Positions 20,138-28,400 of a stretch of 64,000 nt of DNA are shown piece by piece. Every line of letters begins with the position of its first letter. Within the stretch, counting starts at the first letter, position 1. The position numbers were made by a program, and so were the translations under genes. This stretch comes from JABDIP01 sp965227455 (GTDB lineage: Bacteria > Pseudomonadota > Alphaproteobacteria > DSM-16000 > Inquilinaceae), in assembly GCA_965227455.1 (NCBI GenBank), contig OZ245752.1, forward strand, positions 3,906,001-3,970,000, written 5' to 3'. The notes beneath the pieces are model-generated. The model was not told where the DNA came from, did no database searches, and worked only from the letters and a program-made list of their open reading frames with translations.

Positions 20138-20992
20138 TCAATCGCTGGCTTCCGCCGGTTCGGGAAGACTCACGACGAGGTCTTGCGGCAACGCCGTCAG
20201 CGGCCCGTCCCGGCGCCACCCCTGCGCCTCCGCCAGGGCCGCGATCGCGCTGCGCCGGTCCTCGGTGAGCGGGTGGGTCTGCAGGATCTCCGGTACTGCG
20301 GCCTGCAGCGCAAGGGTCTCGTCGGCCAGCACCCGGTAGAGATCGTCGGCCCCGCCGATATGGCCGTAGAGCGCCGCCACCGCCGCCAGCCCGTCCCGGT
20401 CCGCCGCCCGCTCGGCCTCCCGACCGAAGCGCAGCAGGACCAGCAGGCTGGTGCCGTTGGCCAGGCCGTCGACCAGGCCGGAAGAGCGGCCGGTCAGCGC
20501 CGCGGCCACCAGGGTCAGCAGAGCGCCGCTGCCGATATTGGCCGCCACGTCGCGATTGTGCACATGGGCGATCTCGTGGCCGATCAGCATCGCCAGCGCG
20601 TTCTCATGCGGCAGGCGCGCCAGCAGGCCGCGATACACCAGAATGTGGCCGCCGATCGTCGCGGCCGCATTGACCACCGGCTCGTCCACGTAGTGCACCG
20701 TGATCGTCATGTCCGGCGGCAGGTCCATCTCCGCCACCAGCCGGTCGACCAGTTCCTGCAGGGCCCGTTCGACTCGCGCATCGGCCGGCGGCAGCTCCAG
20801 CACCGAGTCCGACAGCCGCCGCTCCCACGAGAACGGCATGTTGCGGCCGAGCAACCCGCCCAGCACCACCGCCAGCACCACGAAGACCAGCAGCAGCACC
20901 GACCCCTGCAACGTCAGCGATGCGAATTCCTTCAGCGGATGCCGCGTATGGGCGTTGATCCCTTCCGGGATCTGCGGATTTTCGTATTTCAA
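20138..20992 (-). CDS. Membrane-anchored M48-family zinc metallopeptidase
   Basis: A 284-residue peptidase with one N-terminal membrane anchor (about residues 29-48) and the zinc-binding HEIAH motif (His139, Glu140, His143) in MLIGHEIAHVHNRD. The likely third ligand region is EAERAADRDG. The HtpX/BepA-like M48 group usually acts in envelope protein quality control; no TPR tail is present. Its ATG overlaps the stop of the upstream YbjQ-like gene by 4 bases, so translation is coupled. Three genes (YbjQ, anchored YbjQ, M48) form one tight minus-strand operon. The substrate is unknown. Confidence 0.85.
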   Translation of the reverse strand: MKYENPQIPEGINAHTRHPLKEFASLTLQGSVLLLVFVVLAVVLGGLLGRNMPFSWERRLSDSVLELPPADARVERALQELVDRLVAEMDLPPDMTITVHYVDEPVVNAAATIGGHILVYRGLLARLPHENALAMLIGHEIAHVHNRDVAANIGSGALLTLVAAALTGRSSGLVDGLANGTSLLVLLRFGREAERAADRDGLAAVAALYGHIGGADDLYRVLADETLALQAAVPEILQTHPLTEDRRSAIAALAEAQGWRRDGPLTALPQDLVVSLPEPAEASD

Positions 20993-21474
20993 GCCATTCC
21001 GGCGGCGGTCGGGATCACGGCGGTGCCATAGGCCACCACCTCCACGGACCCGATCGCCTGCCCAGCTCCCTTGGAGATGGAGGCGGTCTCCATGCGCACG
21101 TTGAAAACATAGCGGGCGCCACGGCCCCGGGCTTCCTCCCGCATCCGCAGCATGGCCTCGCGGCGGGCCCGGTCGACCAGGCTCTCATAGGCCGTGACCC
21201 GGCCGCCGAACAGCATGCGCAGCCCGGCCAGGAAGCGTTTGAAGTAGTCGATCGAGATGACGACGTTGCCGCGCACCATCTCGGTTCTGGGGGGTGGCTC
21301 TATCTCCGGTGCCGAGCGGGCGGAGAAGACCGGCACGTCGCGGAACGCGTTTTCCCGGGCGATGATCGACCGGTAATGGCGGCGTTCGCGATAGCTGCCG
21401 ACGCCAAAGCCGAGGATCAGCAGCAGGATCGGAATGACGATCTGCAGGCCGACCTGGAGGAACGCTTCGATCAT
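20989..21474 (-). CDS. Membrane-anchored YbjQ-family protein
   Basis: A 161-residue protein with an N-terminal membrane segment (about residues 7-27, LQVGLQIVIPILLLILGFG), then a linker and a YbjQ/DUF74 domain (about 65-150). The domain shows ISIDYFKRFLAGLRMLFGGRVTAYESLV, ARREAMLRMREEA and ARYVFNVRMETASISKG, closing with VEVVAYGTAV. YbjQ domains form pentamers in solved structures and have been linked to heavy-metal binding, but their function is not settled. Fusion to a membrane anchor is unusual compared with the soluble 105-residue form encoded just upstream. It overlaps the M48 gene downstream by 4 bp. Confidence 0.82.
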   Translation of the reverse strand: MIEAFLQVGLQIVIPILLLILGFGVGSYRERRHYRSIIARENAFRDVPVFSARSAPEIEPPPRTEMVRGNVVISIDYFKRFLAGLRMLFGGRVTAYESLVDRARREAMLRMREEARGRGARYVFNVRMETASISKGAGQAIGSVEVVAYGTAVIPTAAGMA

Positions 21475-21480
21475 GGCCGG

Positions 21481-21795
21481 CTACTCCAGCTCGACGGCGG
21501 TTCCATAGGCGAGCAGCTCCGCCGCACCCTGGGCGACCGACGAGGTGGCAAAGCGGATGTTGAGCACCGCATTGGCGCCAACCGCCTCGGCCTGTTGCTG
21601 CATGCGGTTCAAGGCCTCTTCCCGCGCCTGGCTCAGGAGATCGGTATAGGCCTTCAACTCGCCGCCGACGATGTTCTTGAACCCGGCCAGGATGTCCTTG
21701 CCGATATGCTTGGCCCGCACCGTGCTGCCCTGCACGACACCGAGATGGCGCGCCACGGTGCGACCGGGCACATATTCCAGGGTGCTGAGGATCAT
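21481..21795 (-). CDS. YbjQ-family (DUF74) soluble protein
   Basis: A compact 104-residue YbjQ protein, the usual family length. The ATG at 21795 has AAGGACC upstream; an in-frame ATG at 21870 would add 25 unrelated residues. Family segments are TLEYVPGRTVARHLGVVQGSTV, DILAGFKNIVGGELKAYTDLL, AREEALNRMQQQAEAVGANAV and the closing LLAYGTAVELE. It is the first gene of the three-gene operon and ends 6 bp before the anchored YbjQ gene. The two domains could co-assemble into a mixed ring; this is inference. Confidence 0.87.
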   Translation of the reverse strand: MILSTLEYVPGRTVARHLGVVQGSTVRAKHIGKDILAGFKNIVGGELKAYTDLLSQAREEALNRMQQQAEAVGANAVLNIRFATSSVAQGAAELLAYGTAVELE

Positions 21796-21912
21796 CGGAT
21801 GGTCCTTCGAGAATGAACGTCCTGTCTGCGCGAAAGGCCGCGAGGAGGCAAGCCTTCTCGCGGTCGGCACACAAGGCCGGCCTATCTATTCACGGTTGCG
21901 CTTAAGGAAGCC

Positions 21913-22863
21913 TCAACGGCGCCGGTTCGGCCTTGCCAGCGGATGATGGTCGGTGACTAGGCGGTTCAGCCGCTCGCTGAGCACATGGGTGTAGATCTGT
22001 GTGGTGGAGATGTCGGCGTGGCCGAGCATTTTCTGCACCGACCGCAAATCGGCGCCGCGGTTCAGCATATGGGTGGCGAAGGCGTGCCGCAGCACATGCG
22101 GGCTGACCCGCTTGGGATCGATGCCGGCATCGATCGCCAGATCCTTCAACAGCTGGGCGAAGCGCTGTCGCGTCAAATGTCCTTCCTGGGACCGCCGCGA
22201 CGGAAACAGGAACGGTGCCTGCAGCGCCTGGCGCGCCGGTACCAGGAAGCGGTCGCGGATGCCGAGATAGTCCGCCAGGGCCGCCCGGGCCGGGTCCGAT
22301 AGCGGCACCAGCCGCTCCTTGCCGCCCTTGCCGCGCACCGTGAGCACCCGGGCATCGCGGGCGATGGCGGCCAGCGGCAAGCTGACCAGCTCGGTCACCC
22401 TGAGGCCGGTGGCATAAAGGGTCTCCAGCAAGGCCACCAGCCGCACGCCGTCCGGTCCGGTCCGCCGCGCCGCGGCGGTCAGCAGCAGGTCGACATCCGC
22501 CTCGCTCAGCACCTTGGGCAGGCTGCGGCCGAGCTTGGGGCTGTCGATGGCCGCCGCCGGATCGTCGTCGCGCCGGCCTTCGGAGACCATGAACCGGTAG
22601 AACTGCCTCAGCGCGGACAAACGTCGGGCGACGGTGCGCCCGGCCAGGGCCGGAGCGCTGCCCGGCCGATCCGCCAGGCCGCGCAGATAGGCCCGCAGCT
22701 GCTCGGTCGTCGCCGCCTCCAAGGTGTGTCCGTTGGCATGCAGGAAGGCGGTCAGGTCGGTGATATCGCGACGATAGGCGTGCAGCGTGTTCACCGACAC
22801 GCCGCGCTCGGCGATCAGCATGTCGAGAAAGGCATCGACATGCGGCGAAAGCGGCACTCTCAC
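21913..22863 (-). CDS. xerD: Tyrosine recombinase XerD
   Basis: One of the two recombinases that resolve chromosome dimers at dif. The GTG at 22863 overlaps the stop of the preceding gene (GTGA) and gives 316 residues, slightly above the usual 300. An N-terminal SAM-like core-binding domain begins VDAFLDMLIAERGVSVNTLHAYRRD. The catalytic domain has the Arg in GLRVTELVSLP, the HxxR box HVLRHAFATHML, and the LGHADISTTQIYTHV segment with the second His and the nucleophilic Tyr. The set is complete. Coupling to an upstream secreted-protein gene is unexpected for a housekeeping recombinase. Confidence 0.93.
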   Translation of the reverse strand: MRVPLSPHVDAFLDMLIAERGVSVNTLHAYRRDITDLTAFLHANGHTLEAATTEQLRAYLRGLADRPGSAPALAGRTVARRLSALRQFYRFMVSEGRRDDDPAAAIDSPKLGRSLPKVLSEADVDLLLTAAARRTGPDGVRLVALLETLYATGLRVTELVSLPLAAIARDARVLTVRGKGGKERLVPLSDPARAALADYLGIRDRFLVPARQALQAPFLFPSRRSQEGHLTRQRFAQLLKDLAIDAGIDPKRVSPHVLRHAFATHMLNRGADLRSVQKMLGHADISTTQIYTHVLSERLNRLVTDHHPLARPNRRR

Positions 22864-24644
22864 AGCTGAGTAGCCCAGATCGCCTCGCGGGCCAGCCGTC
22901 GGGCATCGTCTTCCAGCCCGACGGCCACCATCGCCGACAGCACCCGCTCCAGCAGCGCCGGGCTGATCCGGGCGGGACCGCCCTCGCCGATCGCCACCAG
23001 CGACATCAGCACCACCATGCCGACTTCGCCATCGCGGGCCGCCGCCGGCAGCCGCCACCAGATGCCGGCAGAGGGCAGCGACGCGGTCTCCCGCGCATCG
23101 TCGATGCCGATGCGCTGCCATACCGCCGGATCGACCGGCTCGCCCAGGGCGCTGAAGGCCGCCAGCGCCATGGCGGCGCTATAGGTTCCCGCCTCGCCGG
23201 ACAGGGCGACCTCCACCGCGATCCACTCCGACAGGCTGCGGGCATAGGCCAGGCGGGCCTGGCCCGCCGGCCGTGCGTCCAGCGCCCCGGACAGGACCGC
23301 CAGCGGCCACAGCCGGGTCAGGGCCGCCCGGTCGTCGGCGCTGCCGCCGGCCGCGGCCGCTACCTCGTGCCAGGCCCAGGCCCGCTCCAGATCGCCGGCG
23401 GCGTAATAGCCACGGGCCGCATCCGGGGCGATCGCAGCACTCCGCGCGTCGGCAGGCACCCGATCCAACAAGGCCAGGGTGACGGCCAGCGGCGCGCCCT
23501 CGGCCCGGCTGATCCCCAGCGCGGATTCATAGAAACGGTAAGCGCCGCCATCCGCTCCGGCATTGTTCGCCGCCTGGACGAGATAGGCCCGCGCCATGGG
23601 CCCGTCCATATCCAGCACCATGTCCATCAATTCGGAGACCGGCCTCTCTTCGAGCGGTATCTCGGCATAGAGGGCGGCCAGATCGGCGGGCTGCATGACG
23701 CCCGCCGCCGTCGCCTTCTCCGCGGCCGCCAATCGGACCTCAGGAGCGTTTGCCGCATTCCCGGCCACCGCCGCGAGCCGTCCCGGATCGCGGATCAGGT
23801 CGACCCCGGGGATCGCCAGCCCCACGGCAGTGAAAGCGGCAATCATCAGGGGTTCCGGGTCGGCATCCCGCGGCCAGCCATCCTCCGGCATCGATGGCGG
23901 CAGGGACTCGATCATCGACTCGGTCAGCGCCACGAACATGGGATCCGCCGCCTCGCCCTCGCGCAGCAGGCCGAGGCCCAGCTGGGCCGCCGGCCGGTCC
24001 TCGCCGGCCGCCTGGCAGAACACCAGGGCCCGCTGCCAGAACGGCCCCTGATGCAGCCGCAGCAGCGGTCGCAGCGCCGCGCAGGCCTCCGGGGCGCGCT
24101 CGGTGAGAAGCAGCGCTTCGACCAGGGCCTGCGCCGCCGGCGCGTCGCCGCTCAGCGCCGGCCCGGCGCGGAACAAGGCCTGCAGGTCGTCGGCCCGGCC
24201 GAGATCCAGCAGCCGCTCCGCCCGCAGGGCCGCAAGGCTCGGATCGACCGGTGCGCCCTCGGGCGGTCGCGCGGCGGTGAGCAGCAGGCGCCGGGTCAGG
24301 TCGCCCATCACCTGCGACGGCGCCGCCACCGGCAGGCCCTCGAGCAGCCCCGCCACCTCGGCCCGCCTGGCACCGCGCCAGGCCAAGGAGCCGAAGCCGC
24401 CATCTCCCGGACCCAGCGTGCCGGCGCCGGCGGCATCCTGCGGCGGCAGATCGTCGATGACGATAATATCGGTGCGCCGGCCGCCGGGACGCTCGGAACC
24501 GGACTCGGCCGGGGGCAGCAATTGCAGCGGCTGGCCCACCGGGTCCTGCGCGGCTGCCGGGCAGGACAAGCACATCCCTGCCGCCAACGACACCGCAGCG
24601 AGCCGGCGATGGCGTGTCCGCCGGTCAGCGGGAGCGGCGATCAC
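22860..24644 (-). CDS. Large secreted alpha-helical protein of unknown function
   Basis: About 594 residues, not recognised. The GTG at 24644, with AAAGG 8-9 bases upstream, gives an excellent signal peptide (two arginine-rich turns, then LAAVSLAAGMCLSCPAAAQ). An ATG at 24686 is the alternative and would add 14 residues. The mature protein is Ala/Leu-rich and helical throughout, with repeated pairs of short helices (for example AALRAERLLDLGRADDLQAL and AARGYYAAGDLERAWAWHE) that look like degenerate TPR or alpha-solenoid repeats. There are no obvious catalytic motifs. It overlaps xerD by 4 bp and the small membrane protein upstream by 20 bp, so the three genes are one translational unit. Confidence 0.7.
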   Translation of the reverse strand: MIAAPADRRTRHRRLAAVSLAAGMCLSCPAAAQDPVGQPLQLLPPAESGSERPGGRRTDIIVIDDLPPQDAAGAGTLGPGDGGFGSLAWRGARRAEVAGLLEGLPVAAPSQVMGDLTRRLLLTAARPPEGAPVDPSLAALRAERLLDLGRADDLQALFRAGPALSGDAPAAQALVEALLLTERAPEACAALRPLLRLHQGPFWQRALVFCQAAGEDRPAAQLGLGLLREGEAADPMFVALTESMIESLPPSMPEDGWPRDADPEPLMIAAFTAVGLAIPGVDLIRDPGRLAAVAGNAANAPEVRLAAAEKATAAGVMQPADLAALYAEIPLEERPVSELMDMVLDMDGPMARAYLVQAANNAGADGGAYRFYESALGISRAEGAPLAVTLALLDRVPADARSAAIAPDAARGYYAAGDLERAWAWHEVAAAAGGSADDRAALTRLWPLAVLSGALDARPAGQARLAYARSLSEWIAVEVALSGEAGTYSAAMALAAFSALGEPVDPAVWQRIGIDDARETASLPSAGIWWRLPAAARDGEVGMVVLMSLVAIGEGGPARISPALLERVLSAMVAVGLEDDARRLAREAIWATQL

Positions 24645-24813
24645 CGGGAATGACCTTTTCGACGGATTGCGGGTCCGGCGCGACATCGATCAGCCCCAGC
24701 ACGATCACGCCGGCCACCAGGACCGAGATGACGATGGCTGCGGTGATCATGGCGAAACGCGACCCGCCGCGCGGCGCGGAGCCCGATTCATATCCGGATC
24801 GGCTGGACGGCAC
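24625..24813 (-). CDS. Small single-pass membrane protein
   Basis: A 62-residue protein, not recognised. The GTG at 24813 follows GGGAGAG at 4 bases. The first 20 residues are Ser/Gly/Arg-rich, one membrane helix follows (about residues 22-43, MITAAIVISVLVAGVIVLGLI), then a short DVAPDPQSVEKVIPGD tail. Its 3' end contains the ribosome-binding site and start of the large secreted protein, which supports real translation and coupling. The opposite strand is divergent aroK, 128 bp away. It may anchor or partner the secreted protein. Confidence 0.6.
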   Translation of the reverse strand: MPSSRSGYESGSAPRGGSRFAMITAAIVISVLVAGVIVLGLIDVAPDPQSVEKVIPGDRRSR

Positions 24814-24941
24814 GGAACTCTCCCTTCCCCGGAAAGCGACCCTAAATTCAAATTGCGGCAGGCGTTGTGTTATGGCGTGGCCGTGGCGACAATAAGGTAT
24901 GACGGAGCGTCGTCCAAATCCCGCCGGTCGGGTCGCCTGAC

Positions 24942-25514
24942 ATGGGAGAGAGCGTATCGGGCGGCGTGCCGATTCTGCCCCGGTCCCTGGTGCTGGTCGG
25001 ATTGATGGGCGCCGGGAAATCGGCGATCGGCCGCAGACTGGCCGCACGGCTGGGGTTGCCGTTCGCCGATGTCGACCTGGAGATCGAACGCGCCGCCGGC
25101 CTGACCATCGAAGACATCTTCGAGACCTATGGCGAGCCGGCCTTCCGCGATGTCGAACGCCGGGTCGTTGCCCGGCTGCTGGGCGAGGCGCCGCATGTGA
25201 TCTCCACCGGCGGCGGCGCGTTCATGGATCTGGACACGCGCCAGATCATCGCCGAGCGCGGCATTTCTCTATGGCTGCGGGCCGATCTGGACCTGCTGGT
25301 CGCGCGCACCGGCCGGCGACAGAATCGGCCGCTGCTGAAGCAGGGCAACCGGCGGGAGATCCTGGAGCGGCTGATGAACGAGCGCTACCCGGTCTATGCC
25401 CGCACCGATATCGTCGTCGACAGCCGCGACGCGCCGCTGGACGATACCGTCGCCGACGCGCTCGCCTCCGTAACCGACTTCCTGGAGCGGGAAGGCGAGT
25501 CGGAGGAGCTGTAG
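24942..25514 (+). CDS. aroK: Shikimate kinase
   Basis: Phosphorylates shikimate with ATP in the aromatic amino acid pathway. The 190-residue protein has Walker A GLMGAGKSAIG (about residues 20-30), the DVDLEIE segment for Mg and shikimate binding, FRDVERRVV with its shikimate-contacting Arg, and STGGGAFMD. Starting at ATG 24942 gives a slight N-terminal extension; a GTG at 24966 is an alternative. It is followed 73 bp later by aroB, the normal aroKB pair. Confidence 0.93.
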   Translation: MGESVSGGVPILPRSLVLVGLMGAGKSAIGRRLAARLGLPFADVDLEIERAAGLTIEDIFETYGEPAFRDVERRVVARLLGEAPHVISTGGGAFMDLDTRQIIAERGISLWLRADLDLLVARTGRRQNRPLLKQGNRREILERLMNERYPVYARTDIVVDSRDAPLDDTVADALASVTDFLEREGESEEL

Positions 25515-25587
25515 CGGGCGCCGATTTCCCGTCGGCGGATAATGCGCTAAACAGCCCCAGGCAAAGCCAAGCAGAGCGAATGGACCC

Positions 25588-26691
25588 ATGACCGAGACCG
25601 TGCGCGTCGCCCTGGGCGCGCGCAGCTACGATATCCGGATCGGACCCGGCCTCATCGACCAGACCGGCACGATGCTGCAGCCGCTGATGGCGGTGCCGCG
25701 CGCCGTCATCGTCACCGACGAGACGGTGGCCGCACTGCACCTGCCGCGGCTGGCCGCATCGCTGGACGCGGCCGGGATCGACCATGAGGACATCGTGCTG
25801 CCGGCCGGCGAGGCGACGAAATCGCTGGATCGGCTGGGCGAGGTGCTGGACCGGATGCTGTCGGCCGGCATCGAACGGTCGGTCACGGTGATCGCGCTGG
25901 GCGGCGGGGTGATCGGCGATCTGGGAGGATTTGCCGCCTCGGTGGCGCTGCGCGGCCTGCCCTATGTGCAGATTCCGACAACGCTGCTGGCCCAAGTCGA
26001 CAGCGCCGTCGGCGGCAAGACCGGGATCAACAGCCGCCACGGCAAGAATCTGATCGGCAGCTTCTACCAGCCCCGCCTGGTGATCGCCGACGTGGCGACG
26101 CTGGACAGCCTGCCGCCGCGCCAGCGCCGCGCCGGCTATGCCGAGATCGTCAAATACGGCGCCCTGGGCGATCTGGAATTCTTCACCTGGCTGGAGGCCA
26201 ACGGCGCCGAGCTCCTGGCCGGCGATGCCGACCGGCTGTCCCAAGCGGTCAGGATCAGCTGCGAGGCCAAGGCGGCCATCGTCGCCGCCGACGAACGCGA
26301 ATCCGGCAAGCGCGCCCTGCTCAATCTGGGCCATACCTTCGGCCACGCCCTGGAGGCAGAGACCGGCTATGGCGATGCCCTGCTGCATGGCGAGGCGGTG
26401 GCCATTGGCATGGGACTCGCCTTCGACCTCTCGGTCCGGCTCGGCCTGTGCCCGAAGGCCGATGCCGACCGGCTGCGCCGACATCTGAGCGATGTCGGGC
26501 TGCCGGTTGCCCTGCCCAAAGGCGCGTGGTCGGTCGACCGGCTGATGGCGCATATGGGGCGCGACAAGAAGGTCACCGACGGCCGCATCGCCTTCGTTCT
26601 GGCACGGGGTCTTGGAAAGGCCTTCGTCGCCACCGATATCGACCCTGCCGAGGCCGCAGCGGTGCTGGACGCCGCGATCGCGGCCCAATGA
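25588..26691 (+). CDS. aroB: 3-dehydroquinate synthase
   Basis: Converts DAHP to 3-dehydroquinate with NAD+ and a divalent metal, the second shikimate-pathway step. The 367-residue protein has LGGGVIGDLGGFAASVALRG (NAD-binding), QIPTTLLAQVDSAVGGKTGIN (substrate and phosphate contacts), and metal ligands in ALLNLGHTFGHALEAE and LLHGEAVAIGM. Length and order are standard. It lies in an operon-like run with aroK before it and the CorC-type gene 55 bp after it. Confidence 0.95.
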   Translation: MTETVRVALGARSYDIRIGPGLIDQTGTMLQPLMAVPRAVIVTDETVAALHLPRLAASLDAAGIDHEDIVLPAGEATKSLDRLGEVLDRMLSAGIERSVTVIALGGGVIGDLGGFAASVALRGLPYVQIPTTLLAQVDSAVGGKTGINSRHGKNLIGSFYQPRLVIADVATLDSLPPRQRRAGYAEIVKYGALGDLEFFTWLEANGAELLAGDADRLSQAVRISCEAKAAIVAADERESGKRALLNLGHTFGHALEAETGYGDALLHGEAVAIGMGLAFDLSVRLGLCPKADADRLRRHLSDVGLPVALPKGAWSVDRLMAHMGRDKKVTDGRIAFVLARGLGKAFVATDIDPAEAAAVLDAAIAAQ

Positions 26692-26746
26692 CGCGGACGG
26701 CCCGCCTGCGCCGGCGACCGGCGCCAACGCCCCTGGAGTCCCCAAG

Positions 26747-28051
26747 ATGGATGTGAACCTTGCCCTCAGCCTTGCCGCCATCCTGGCGCTGCTGATCCTG
26801 TCCGGGTTCTTCTCCGGCTCGGAGACGGCGATGACCGCCGCCAGCCGCGCCCGCATGCATCAGCTGGCCCAGGACGGCAATGTCCGCGCCAACACGGTCA
26901 ACACCCTGCGGGAGAAGAAGGAACGGCTGATCGGCGCCATCCTGCTGGGCAACAACCTGGTCAACATCCTGGCCTCCGCGCTGGCCACCAGCGTCCTGAT
27001 CACCCTGGTCGGCGACGCGGCGGTGCCGGTGGCAACCGTGGTGATGACGCTGCTGGTGCTGATTTTCGCCGAGGTCATGCCCAAGACCTACGCCATCCAC
27101 CGCTCCGAGCAGATGGCGCTGAGCGTGGCGCCGACCATGCGCGTCGTCGTCTTCGTCCTGGCGCCGATCACCGCAGCGATCAGCTGGCTGGTGGGCGCGC
27201 TGCTGAAGCTGTTTTCGTCCGATTTCCGCAATGTGGGCATGACCGACTATGTCGACGAGCTGCGCGGCGCCATCGAGCTCCATGTCGGGCCGGAGGAGGA
27301 GACCAAGCAGGAGCGCGCCATGCTGCGCTCGATCCTCGACCTGGCCGATGTGGAGGTCTCGGAGATCATGACCCACCGCCGCAATGTCGAGGCGATCGAC
27401 TCCGAGCTGCCGGCCGCCGAGGCACTCGATGCCGTGCTGCAGAGCCCCTACACCCGCCTGCCGATCTGGAAGGACGATCCGGACAATGTGGTCGGCGTGC
27501 TGCATGCCAAGGATGTGCTGCGCGCGGTCAAGGCAAATGGCGACGAATCGGGGGAGCTCAACATCAGCGAGATCGCCTCGAAGCCCTGGTTCATTCCGGA
27601 CACCACCAGCCTGCAGGACCAGCTGCAGGAGTTCCGCGCCCGGCGCGAGCATTTCGCCCTGGTGGTCGACGAATACGGCAGCCTGCAAGGGGTGGTGACC
27701 CTGGAGGACATCCTGGAGGAGATCGTCGGCGAGATCGATGACGAGCACGACCTGCCGGTAGCCGGCGTCCGCCGCCAGCCCAACGGCAGCTACATCGTCG
27801 ACGGCACGGTCACCATCCGTGATCTGAACCGGGAATTCGAATGGCGGCTGCCCGACGAGGAGGCTTCGACCCTGGCCGGCCTGGTGCTGCACGAGGCGCG
27901 GCGCATCCCGGAGGTCGGCCAGACCTTTACCTTCTACGGCTTCCGGTTCGAGATTCTGCGCCGGCAGCGCCACCAGGTGACGTCTATCCGGGTCTGGCCG
28001 CCCGCGGCCGAGGATACGGTGGCCGCCGGCAACGACAACGCCCAGGCTTGA
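26747..28051 (+). CDS. CNNM/CorC-HlyC-type membrane protein (DUF21, CBS pair, transporter-associated domain)
   Basis: A 434-residue inner-membrane protein of the CorB/CorC/CNNM group, linked to magnesium or cobalt handling. The DUF21 membrane domain spans about residues 1-190 and includes LSGFFSGSETAMTAASRARM and GNNLVNILASALAT. A cytoplasmic CBS-domain pair (about 205-340) includes SEIMTHRRNVEAID and HFALVVDEYGSLQGVVTLED, and the CorC_HlyC domain (about 350-425) closes the protein. The ATG at 26747 is preferred (GGAG upstream, immediate membrane segment); the in-frame ATG at 26612 lies inside aroB. It may be co-transcribed with aroKB. Confidence 0.88.
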   Translation: MDVNLALSLAAILALLILSGFFSGSETAMTAASRARMHQLAQDGNVRANTVNTLREKKERLIGAILLGNNLVNILASALATSVLITLVGDAAVPVATVVMTLLVLIFAEVMPKTYAIHRSEQMALSVAPTMRVVVFVLAPITAAISWLVGALLKLFSSDFRNVGMTDYVDELRGAIELHVGPEEETKQERAMLRSILDLADVEVSEIMTHRRNVEAIDSELPAAEALDAVLQSPYTRLPIWKDDPDNVVGVLHAKDVLRAVKANGDESGELNISEIASKPWFIPDTTSLQDQLQEFRARREHFALVVDEYGSLQGVVTLEDILEEIVGEIDDEHDLPVAGVRRQPNGSYIVDGTVTIRDLNREFEWRLPDEEASTLAGLVLHEARRIPEVGQTFTFYGFRFEILRRQRHQVTSIRVWPPAAEDTVAAGNDNAQA

Positions 28052-28081
28052 CCGCAACGCCGCGCCCGATCACATACAGTC

Positions 28082-28348
28082 AGGAGCCTGTCCGAGCAAT
28101 GCTTATGGCCAGCATCGACCGGGGAGTCGCGGGTGTCAGGAGCGGTCGCGCAGGCGATGCAGCGCATCGTCTAGCGTTCGCGACGCCGCACCCGCGCCTC
28201 CCTGGTCGACCCGCAGGGCCGCGTTCTCAAGGGCTTGGGACATCGTCCGACGCCGCTCGCGATGCTTCAGCATCGCCACGCGACCCCGTCCTAGCCCGAG
28301 CCCTTGAGAACGCGGTGCTGGCCTTAAGCATTGCTCGGCCAGGCTCCT
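28082..28348. repeat. Nested inverted-repeat element (MITE-like or structured RNA)
   Basis: This fills most of the 349-bp gap between the CorC-type gene and DUF2889. The outer arms 28082-28114 and 28316-28348 match as an inverted repeat at 31 of 33 positions (AGGAGCCTG...GCCAGCA). Inside, CCGCGTTCTCAAGGGCT (28219-28235) has a perfect 17-bp inverse at 28299-28315, directly touching the right outer arm. Two apical hairpins share the same stem: CGATGC-AGC-GCATCG (28155-28169) and GCGATGC-TTCA-GCATCGC (28259-28276). GCGGGTG/CACCCGC (28129-28135/28189-28195) closes the first one. No transposase and no clear target duplication are present. It could be a non-autonomous insertion or a large folded RNA. 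Confidence 0.75.
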
Positions 28349-28400
28349 AACCCCGAAACCCGTGCGGCCGCCCGATCCGGCGGCCGCGGAGCGCTTCCCG

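Noticed and set aside
28082..28348. Short open frames inside the inverted-repeat element
   Set aside because: They arise from stop-free GC-rich stems and have no start signals.
28072..28358. Target-site duplication flanking the inverted-repeat element
   Set aside because: I compared the bases on both sides and found no convincing direct repeat.
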